A stretch of DNA of 12,303 nucleotides from the NCBI GenBank assembly GCA_903871975.1, contig CAIQIY010000495.1, positions 1 to 12,303 on the forward strand, read 5' to 3'. The notes beneath the pieces were generated by a model, which had not been told where the DNA came from, did not search any database, and worked only from the letters and a program-made list of their open reading frames with translations. Both the position numbers and the translations under genes were made by a program. Origin of the DNA: an uncultured Chloroflexota bacterium (lineage in GTDB: Bacteria > Chloroflexota > Chloroflexia > Chloroflexales > Roseiflexaceae). Shown here in pieces: positions 7,821 through 12,303 of this stretch; the stretch's first letter is position 1; each line of letters starts with the position of its first letter.

Positions 7821-7838
7821 GCGGCACGCTGCAGCCGC
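7821..7838. terminator. Possible GC hairpin between convergent genes
   Basis: GCGGC (7821-7825) pairs with GCCGC (7834-7838) around an eight-base loop in the 57-bp gap between two converging genes. No T-run follows on either strand, so an intrinsic terminator is only a guess from position. Confidence 0.25.
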
Positions 7839-7853
7839 ACGCCGGCGCAACCA

Positions 7854-7877
7854 CGCGGCACATCAGCGCGGCACATC
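7854..7877. repeat. Short tandem repeat at the end of the aro operon
   Basis: CGCGGCACATC occurs at 7854-7864 and again at 7867-7877, a period of 13 bases. The first copy overlaps the TGA stop (minus strand, 7865-7863) of the small gene and the second lies in its last codons. It looks like a slippage duplication at the gene end. Confidence 0.6.
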
Positions 7878-8075
7878 CTCGGCATGATTGGCCGCCTGCG
7901 CCGCCAGGACACGCAGACGACGCGCGGTCACCGCATCGTTGGCCGCCTGCGCCGCCTGCATCATCATCCCGGCGGTCGTCTGAATGCGCAAAAGCCCTTG
8001 CCGGTCACCGGCGAGCCGGTATTCGGCGATCAGCCGCTCGAAGTATCCGATCATTGCTTCGACTGTCACCATCAC
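7863..8075 (-). CDS. Small hypothetical helical protein, third gene of the aro operon
   Basis: I do not recognise this protein of about 70 residues. It starts at GTG 8075 or, more likely, at ATG 8072, which has GAGG (8078-8081 on the minus strand) five bases upstream. The GTG overlaps the aroB stop by four bases and the ATG overlaps it by one, so translation is probably coupled to aroB. The sequence is Ala/Met/Gln/Arg-rich and strongly helical in character (IGYFERLIAEYRLAGDRQGLL), with no membrane segment and no cysteine. AAQAAN appears twice (residues 41-46 and 58-63), 17 residues apart, from an 18-base exact DNA repeat. It may be a small adaptor or coiled-coil protein, but nothing identifies its function. 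Coupling to aroB and its start signals make it more than a chance frame. Confidence 0.65.
   Translation of the reverse strand: MMVTVEAMIGYFERLIAEYRLAGDRQGLLRIQTTAGMMMQAAQAANDAVTARRLRVLAAQAANHAEDVPR
7888..7956. repeat. In-frame 51-bp-period direct repeat within the small gene
   Basis: TTGGCCGCCTGCGCCGCC is present exactly at 7888-7905 and 7939-7956; a GCAT four to six bases upstream is also shared (7882-7885 and 7933-7936). The 51-base period equals 17 codons and encodes the repeated AAQAAN motif, so it is probably an internal duplication of a helical segment. Confidence 0.8.
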
Positions 8076-9196
8076 TGCCTCGTTTGTTCGGTCATGGATT
8101 GCGGGTCACAAGCCGCCGCGACGACCGCCTGCACCAGCGAATCGGGGACATCGGCGTGTACCGCGGCGCTGCCGATGGCATGCGGCAAGACCCAGCGAAC
8201 ACGACCAGCCTGGACTTTCTTGTCGCGCAGGGTGCGGTCGAGCAAGGCCGCGGCGGTCATGCCGGCGGGTATGCTGGTGCCGAGGCCGAGCTGCCGGAGC
8301 AACGCCCGCTGTCGGGCGACATCGCCGGCGGTGAAGCAGCCCAGGCGTTCGGCGATCTGTGCTTCGAGATCCATGCCGATGGCGACCGCCTCGCCGTGCA
8401 GCAGCGTGCCATAGCCGGCCTCGGCCTCGATCGCGTGGCCGAGCGTGTGGCCATAGTTCAGCAGCATGCGCTCGCCGGTCTCGCGCTCATCGAGGTTGAC
8501 CACATCGACCTTGACGGCCACCGCCCGGCGCAGCAGCGCGCTGCACGCCGGCTCGTCGGGCAGCATGGCACCATCGAGGCGTTCCAGCCACGCGAACAGG
8601 CCAGCGTCGCGGATGACGCCATGCTTGACGACTTCGGCCCAGCCCGCGCTGCGCTCACGCATCGGCAACGTCGCCAGCGTCGTCGTGTCGGCGAGCACCA
8701 GCCGCGGTTGGTGGAATGCACCGATCAGGTTCTTGCCGAGCGCATGGTTGATACCGGTCTTGCCGCCGATGGCGCTGTCGACCATGGCCTGGAGGTTCGT
8801 GGGTAGCTGTACCAGAGACACGCCACGCAGCACCGTCGCGGCGACAAAACCGGCGAGGTCGCCGATCACGCCGCCGCCGAGCGCCAGGATGGCATCGCGG
8901 CGCTCGATGCCACCAGCGAGCAGCCAATCGTAGAGCTGCGCCGCCACCGCCAGGTCCTTGCTGTGTTCGCCCATCGGCACCTGATACAGCGTCGCGTGGC
9001 GGCCGGCGCGCTGCAATGCCGCGAGCACCCGGTCGCCGTAGAGCCGTGCCACCTGCGGATCGCTCACCAGCCACAGCCGGCCCACGACGCCCTGCGCTGC
9101 CAGCTGGTCGGCCAGCTCGTCGAGCAAGGCCGGCCCGATGAGCACATCATACGCGCCGCCCGGAGTCGTCACCCGCAGCGGTTCATGGATCATCAT
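8072..9196 (-). CDS. aroB: 3-dehydroquinate synthase
   Basis: Makes 3-dehydroquinate from DAHP, the second step of the shikimate pathway to aromatic amino acids, in the cytoplasm, using NAD and a divalent metal. The 374-residue length fits the family. NAD-binding GGGVIGDLAGFVAA is at residues 107-120, the family signature LPTNLQAMVDSAIGGKTGIN at 131-150, and the metal ligands are E188 (AEVVKHG), H250 (NYGHTLGH) and H267 (HGEA). All expected catalytic residues appear present. Two adjacent ATGs open the gene (9196 and 9193). GGAGG (9201-9205 on the minus strand) is four bases from the first and seven from the second, so 9193 may be the true start. Either start overlaps the aroK stop, which implies translational coupling. 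The next gene overlaps its stop in the same manner. Confidence 0.97.
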   Translation of the reverse strand: MMIHEPLRVTTPGGAYDVLIGPALLDELADQLAAQGVVGRLWLVSDPQVARLYGDRVLAALQRAGRHATLYQVPMGEHSKDLAVAAQLYDWLLAGGIERRDAILALGGGVIGDLAGFVAATVLRGVSLVQLPTNLQAMVDSAIGGKTGINHALGKNLIGAFHQPRLVLADTTTLATLPMRERSAGWAEVVKHGVIRDAGLFAWLERLDGAMLPDEPACSALLRRAVAVKVDVVNLDERETGERMLLNYGHTLGHAIEAEAGYGTLLHGEAVAIGMDLEAQIAERLGCFTAGDVARQRALLRQLGLGTSIPAGMTAAALLDRTLRDKKVQAGRVRWVLPHAIGSAAVHADVPDSLVQAVVAAACDPQSMTEQTRQ

Positions 9197-9729
9197 GGTG
9201 CCTCCAGTGTGCCATCAGCGAGCAGCAGCGCGCTGATCCGCACGCAGACCGCCGCCACATCCAGGCCAGCGGTAGCCACCGTGTGCGTCGCCACCGCGCG
9301 ATACCACGGCGCACGCTGCGCCCGCTGTGCCACCAGCCGCGCCAGCGGATCGGGCCCTGCCAGCAGCGGCCGCGCCTCGTCGTGGGCGCGCAGCCGCGCC
9401 AGCAACAGCTCGGCCGGCGCGTCGAGCCAGACCGTCGCCACGGTGCGTAGCCGTCGCCGATTATCCTCGCGCACCACAATACCACCGCCGGTCGCGATGA
9501 CTGCCGGCGGATCGGCGAGCGCCGCGGCCAGCGCGGCCGCCTCGTACTCGCGAAACGCATCCTCGCCGGATTCGGCGAAGATCGTGGCGATATCACGGCC
9601 GGCGGCCGCCACCACCAACGCATCGGTATCGCGCAGCGGCGCTCCCAGCTGCCGGGCCAGCGCGCGCGCCACACTCGATTTGCCCGATCCGCTCAGCCCG
9701 ACCAGCGCGATCGCCCGATTGATCTGCAT
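9193..9729 (-). CDS. aroK: Shikimate kinase
   Basis: Phosphorylates shikimate at the 3-hydroxyl with ATP, the fifth step of the shikimate pathway. The 178-residue product from ATG 9729 has a Walker A loop GLSGSGKSS (11-19), the DTD shikimate/magnesium motif (34-36), the FRE motif with R60, the GGG shikimate-binding loop (81-83) and the lid arginine R120 in RPLL. A GTG at 9735 would add two residues, but GGTGGGG (9735-9741, minus strand) is well placed only for the ATG. It is the first gene of the operon; its TGA is nested in the start of aroB. A promoter-like pair lies immediately upstream on the minus strand (9768-9796). aroK rather than aroL is a naming convention here; the sequence does not separate isozymes. 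Confidence 0.95.
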   Translation of the reverse strand: MQINRAIALVGLSGSGKSSVARALARQLGAPLRDTDALVVAAAGRDIATIFAESGEDAFREYEAAALAAALADPPAVIATGGGIVVREDNRRRLRTVATVWLDAPAELLLARLRAHDEARPLLAGPDPLARLVAQRAQRAPWYRAVATHTVATAGLDVAAVCVRISALLLADGTLEAP

Positions 9730-9745
9730 CGACACCCCACCGCCG

Positions 9746-9775
9746 CTGACACTGGGTCCATCCTACCACTATAAT
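9746..9775 (+). promoter_or_regulatory. Promoter for the oxidoreductase gene, CTGACA-N18-TATAAT
   Basis: CTGACA (9746-9751, 5/6) and a perfect TATAAT (9770-9775) are 18 bases apart. Transcription would begin near 9782, leaving a leader of about 23-26 bases that consists mostly of the ribosome binding site AAAGGGGGG (9795-9803). Confidence 0.75.
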
Positions 9776-9796
9776 GGCACAGATTCGCAGCAGCAA
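9768..9796 (-). promoter_or_regulatory. Possible divergent promoter for aroK-aroB, sharing the -10 region
   Basis: Read on the minus strand, TATAGT (9773-9768, 5/6) lies 17 bases downstream of TTGCTG (9796-9791, 3/6). It would start transcription near 9761, about 30 bases before aroK. Its -10 overlaps the TATAAT of the plus-strand promoter, so the two could not be occupied at once. The weak -35 makes this tentative, but the operon needs a promoter in this short gap. Confidence 0.45.
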
Positions 9797-9804
9797 AGGG
9801 GGGC

Positions 9805-10827
9805 ATGATGCCGATCGACCGCGCACTCCTCGTTGGCGCCGGCGGCATGGGACGCAACTGGGCGCGCAATCTCAGCGAGTACGACGATGTTCAGCTGGCC
9901 GGATGGATCGACATTCGCCCCGGCGTCGCCGCCGCCGCCGCCGCCGAACTCGGCCTGGCGGTGCCATACACCGGAACCGATCTGGCCGCCGCGCTCGCCG
10001 AGCTGCGCCCCGACTTCGTCGTCGACGTGACGACGCCCGAATCGCATCATGCGGTGACCTGCACGGCGCTGGCCGCCGGTGTCCCGGTGCTGGGCGAAAA
10101 GCCGATGGCCAGCTCGCTGGCCGAGGCGCGTGCGATGGTCGCCGCGGCCGAACAGGCTGGCCTGCTGTACATGGTCAGCCAGAGCCGGCGCTATGACGGG
10201 CGCATCCAGGCATTTCGCCAGCTCATCGATGACACCATCGGCGCGCCCGAGATCCTCAACGCCGACTTCTACATTGGCGCGCATTTTGGTGGCTTCCGCG
10301 ATGAGATGCCGAATGTGCTGCTGCTCGATATGGCCATCCACACCTTCGATGCGGCACGCTACCTGCTGCACGACCCGCAGCCGCTGGCGGTCTACTGCGC
10401 CGAGTTCAATCCGTCGTGGAGCTGGTATCGTGGCGCCGCCAGCGCCACGGCGATCTTCGAGTTTGTCGGTGGGGTTACGTTCACCTATCGCGGCAGCTGG
10501 TGTGCCGAAGGGCGCCATACCGCGTGGGAGAGCGAGTGGCGTGCGGTCGGGCCCAACGGCAGCGCCACCTGGGATGGCCGGCAGGGGCTCGTCGCCGAGC
10601 GCGTCGGCGAACGTGGTGGCTTTCTCTCGACCATGATCCGCCACGAGGCCGTGCCGCTCGCCGGTGTCGCCGAGGGCATCGCCGGATCGCTGCGCGATTT
10701 CGTCCAGGCTCGGCGCACGGGCACGGTGCCGCACGGCGAATGCCACGACAACATCCGAAGTCTCGCGATGGTCTTCGCCGCGATCGAGTCGGCACGGACA
10801 CGCCAGCGCGTCGTGATTGAGCGCTGA
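9805..10827 (+). CDS. Gfo/Idh/MocA-family NAD(P)-dependent oxidoreductase
   Basis: A 340-residue dehydrogenase of the family that oxidises or reduces a hydroxyl of sugars, inositols or similar compounds. Two ATGs open it (9805 and 9808) behind AAAGGGGGG at 9795-9803; the spacing slightly favours 9808. The N-terminal Rossmann fold has ALLVGAGGMGRNWARNL (7-23) with GAGGMG at 11-16. The family motif EKP is at 98-100 (K99 catalytic), and the substrate-domain signature DMAIHTFD gives D175, H179 and D182, the usual catalytic Asp/His arrangement. The C-terminal part is the normal alpha/beta substrate domain. Length is typical. The substrate cannot be named: there are no sugar transporters or kinases next to it. 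It has its own promoter overlapping the one for aroK, and a hairpin follows at 10845-10875. Confidence 0.93.
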   Translation: MMPIDRALLVGAGGMGRNWARNLSEYDDVQLAGWIDIRPGVAAAAAAELGLAVPYTGTDLAAALAELRPDFVVDVTTPESHHAVTCTALAAGVPVLGEKPMASSLAEARAMVAAAEQAGLLYMVSQSRRYDGRIQAFRQLIDDTIGAPEILNADFYIGAHFGGFRDEMPNVLLLDMAIHTFDAARYLLHDPQPLAVYCAEFNPSWSWYRGAASATAIFEFVGGVTFTYRGSWCAEGRHTAWESEWRAVGPNGSATWDGRQGLVAERVGERGGFLSTMIRHEAVPLAGVAEGIAGSLRDFVQARRTGTVPHGECHDNIRSLAMVFAAIESARTRQRVVIER

Positions 10828-10844
10828 AGCGCCGCCGGGGCCAC

Positions 10845-10875
10845 GCTGGCGCACGCCCGGGGCGCCTGCGCCAGC
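10845..10875 (+). terminator. Perfect 9-bp hairpin after the oxidoreductase gene
   Basis: GCTGGCGCA (10845-10853) pairs fully with TGCGCCAGC (10867-10875) around a 13-base GC-rich loop, 18 bases after the TGA at 10825-10827. No T-run follows (ACACC), so this may be a GC hairpin terminator, an RNA-stabilising 3' structure, or attenuation between this gene and the next. Confidence 0.45.
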
Positions 10876-10936
10876 ACACCAGCCACCGCCCGGCAGGTCA
10901 GCAGCCTGCATGGCCAGGGCGCCAGGGAGACACCCG

Positions 10937-11509
10937 ATGTGTACCTTCATCACGCTGATCGCCGCAACCGAGGATCTCGACGGGCTGAACGCCATCCTCG
11001 CCCGGTGGGACAACCGAATATCGCATCGCAGGGCCACGCGTGTCGTGACGCCCGGCCTGCGCCCCGTGCTGACCGCCGACGAGCGCGAGTACTGGCTGGT
11101 GCGCGCACCATGTGATTGCGGTACCGTCCTCGGCCACCTCGCGGGTCACCGCCCGGAGCACGATGCTGCCCAGGACGCCGAACTCGCGCGGTACCGCCGC
11201 AAGGGCTGGTCTGCGGCAAAAATCGCCCGCGCGGTCGCTGATCGCACTGCTGCCGGTGTCCGCAGGAGCAGCCGTCGGCGGCCGCACGACGACGTCGACG
11301 GCTGGATCGGCATGTTGACGGCTGTGGCCGATGGGCTGGCGCTGCCGCGGCTTGGCCTGATGCACCACGCGTATCGGCGCGCACCCGGGCTCGAGCCGGA
11401 CACCGCCACGCGCATCGCGGCGGGTCCGCTCGCCATGGCACACCACCAGCTCGCCACGATGGCAGGCGGAGTCATCCATGTGTTCGATACGACCGGCAGC
11501 CGTGCGTGA
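10937..11509 (+). CDS. Uncharacterised protein with MCTF start and CDCGT motif
   Basis: A 190-residue protein I recognise only as resembling unnamed bacterial proteins that begin MCTF and carry a Cys-x-Cys-Gly-Thr motif. The ATG at 10937 is chosen over the GTG/ATG-opened longer frame (from 10817) because AGGGAGA (10924-10930) is six bases upstream, the longer frame would overlap the oxidoreductase, and the added residues are low-complexity. The product starts MCTFITLIAATEDLDGLN; EYWLVRAPCDCGTVLGHL (51-68) holds the only other cysteines, C59 and C61. Residues 82-118 are Arg/Lys-rich (YRRKGWSAAKIARAVADR), and 119-190 contain several His (LMHHAYRR, MAHHQLATM). No signal peptide or membrane segment is visible, so it is probably cytoplasmic. 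Cys2 could become N-terminal if Met is removed, as in N-terminal-nucleophile enzymes, but nothing else supports that. No promoter of its own is evident; it may be read from the oxidoreductase promoter through the hairpin. Confidence 0.75.
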   Translation: MCTFITLIAATEDLDGLNAILARWDNRISHRRATRVVTPGLRPVLTADEREYWLVRAPCDCGTVLGHLAGHRPEHDAAQDAELARYRRKGWSAAKIARAVADRTAAGVRRSSRRRPHDDVDGWIGMLTAVADGLALPRLGLMHHAYRRAPGLEPDTATRIAAGPLAMAHHQLATMAGGVIHVFDTTGSRA

Positions 11510-11542
11510 GCCGGGCATACGTGCATCGCGGCCAGGATGTGT

Positions 11543-11561
11543 CGCACCGGCGGGAGGTGCG
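11543..11561 (+). terminator. Small hairpin after the MCTF-protein gene
   Basis: CGCACC (11543-11548) pairs with GGTGCG (11556-11561) around a seven-base loop, 34 bases after the stop codon. No T-run follows, so a terminator role is only possible. Confidence 0.25.
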
Positions 11562-11672
11562 CACCACACGGCAGAACGGTCATATCCGACGTGCCCATGA
11601 TCGGTCGACGATGCGTCGCCAGCCGCGGGGATTGGCGCTGCAACGCGCACCAGCTGGCATGCCGTGCCGGTG

Positions 11673-11678
11673 TATAAT
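11673..11678 (+). promoter_or_regulatory. Consensus -10 element upstream of the second kinase gene
   Basis: A perfect TATAAT lies 60 bases before the kinase ATG, preceded by TG. No good -35 hexamer is found at 16-18 bases upstream. It may be a promoter that depends on an activator or on the -10 alone. Confidence 0.45.
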
Positions 11679-11737
11679 GCGATGGGTCGGCCGCGAATCC
11701 CGCTGCCGCATGCAGCGCGACGATCGGAGGGAGCCGG

Positions 11738-12303
11738 ATGTCGAACGCACGTTGGATCGGCACGATGCTGAAGGGGCGCTACCGGATCGATTCACTGCTC
11801 GGTCAGGGCGGCATGTCGGCGGTCTTCAAGGCGACCGATCCCAACCTCAAGCGTGCGGTCGCCATCAAGCTCATCCACCCGCACCTGGCAGACAACCGCG
11901 AGTTCCTCGCACGCTTCGAGGAAGAAGCCGCTGCCGTCGCGCGGCTGCGACACCCCAACATCGTTCAGGTGTACGACTTCGACCACGACGGTGATGTGGT
12001 CTACATGGTGCTGGAGTTCGTCGCCGGCGAGACGCTCGGCCAGCGCATGCAGCGGCTGGCAGCCACCGGGCGTCAGATGCCGATCGCCGAGGCGGTCCAG
12101 GCGATCAGCCAGGCATGCGACGCGGTGGACTACGCGCACCAGCGTGGACTGGTGCACCGCGACATCAAGCCGGCCAACATCATGATCGACATCCACGGGC
12201 AGGCGATCCTGATGGATTTCGGCATCGTCAAGATCCTCGGTGGCGACCGGCACACCGCCACCGGCGCGGTCTTCGGCACGGCACACTACATGTCGCCCGA
12301 ACA
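11738..12303 (+). CDS. Ser/Thr protein kinase, PknB type (partial, cut by window end)
   Basis: The first 188 residues of a kinase that runs past the window. The ATG at 11738 has GGAGG (11726-11730) seven bases upstream, a textbook start. Visible kinase landmarks: Gly-rich loop GQGGMS (22-27), VAIK lysine K44, alpha-C glutamate in the EEE run (61-63), HRDIKPAN (140-147) with catalytic D142, DFG (160-162) and GTAHYMSPE (180-188). All residues needed for activity are present so far. The Gly-rich loop, HRDIKPAN loop and GTxxYMSPE form are the bacterial PknB/eukaryotic-like type; these usually continue into a linker, a membrane segment and a sensor domain, which cannot be seen here. It differs from the kinase at 4432-6240 in its loop sequences, so it is not a recent duplicate. 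Confidence 0.95.
   Translation, partial: MSNARWIGTMLKGRYRIDSLLGQGGMSAVFKATDPNLKRAVAIKLIHPHLADNREFLARFEEEAAAVARLRHPNIVQVYDFDHDGDVVYMVLEFVAGETLGQRMQRLAATGRQMPIAEAVQAISQACDAVDYAHQRGLVHRDIKPANIMIDIHGQAILMDFGIVKILGGDRHTATGAVFGTAHYMSPE

Noticed and set aside
6801..7850. Minus-strand open frame (349 residues) opposite the glycosyltransferase
   Set aside because: Antisense shadow of a gene with clear GT4 motifs; no domain or start signal of its own.
7682..8806. Forward open frame (374 residues) across the glycosyltransferase end and antisense to aroB
   Set aside because: It covers the well-supported aroB and small gene on the other strand and has no recognisable protein pattern.
9769..11037. Minus-strand open frame (422 residues) opposite the oxidoreductase
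   Set aside because: Antisense to a gene with intact GAGGMG, EKP and DxxxHxxD motifs; open only because of GC-biased codons.
1..12303. CRISPR array, transposon, integrase, phage or defence island
   Set aside because: No regularly spaced repeats, terminal inverted repeats, transposase or integrase motifs, or nuclease/helicase defence genes were seen; most genes are housekeeping, signalling or metabolic.

Overview
The window looks like chromosomal DNA of a high-GC bacterium, most likely a member of the Chloroflexota (Chloroflexia). This is inferred from style, not from a marker gene: Thr/Pro/Ala-rich linkers built of TPTAT-like units in two proteins, a secreted protein ending in LPLVVR, a membrane Ser/Thr kinase fused to a formylglycine-generating-enzyme-like domain, and strong GC preference at third codon positions. 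Several well-formed sigma-70-type promoters (TTGACT-17-TATACT, TTGCCC-17-TACAAT, CTGACA-18-TATAAT) sit in the gaps.

Layout. 1-826: no convincing gene; GC-rich up to about 360, then an AT-richer stretch with a promoter (552-580) and four copies of the heptamer TGATTCA. 827-1297 (+): small orphan protein whose first half is AT-rich and second half GC-rich. 1626-4409 (+): secreted TolB-like propeller / HzsA-like protein with one CxxCH haem motif, behind a strong promoter. 4432-6240 (-): Ser/Thr kinase with membrane segment and C-terminal FGE-like domain, convergent with the previous gene (22 bp gap). 6597-7805 (+): GT4 glycosyltransferase with its own promoter and a TTG start. 9729 down to 7863 (-): a tightly coupled operon aroK-aroB-small unknown gene, with overlapping stop/start codons. 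9805-10827 (+): Gfo/Idh/MocA-family oxidoreductase, divergent from aroK across a 75 bp gap that carries back-to-back promoters sharing one -10 region. 10937-11509 (+): uncharacterised protein with an MCTF start and a CDCGT motif. 11738 to the window end (+): a second Ser/Thr kinase (PknB type), cut off just after its APE motif.

How it fits together. aroK and aroB supply two steps of the shikimate pathway and are clearly co-expressed. The other genes form single-gene units with no obvious shared pathway: a periplasmic haem/propeller protein, two signalling kinases, a glycosyltransferase and an oxidoreductase. I see no tRNA or rRNA, CRISPR array, transposase, integrase or recognisable defence system. 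The points most worth a second look are the HzsA-like secreted protein, the kinase whose FGE domain lacks the catalytic cysteines, the repeat-bearing regulatory stretch at 470-690 with its mosaic downstream gene, and the small third gene of the aro operon with its internal repeat. I did not find a system that I can call new with confidence.
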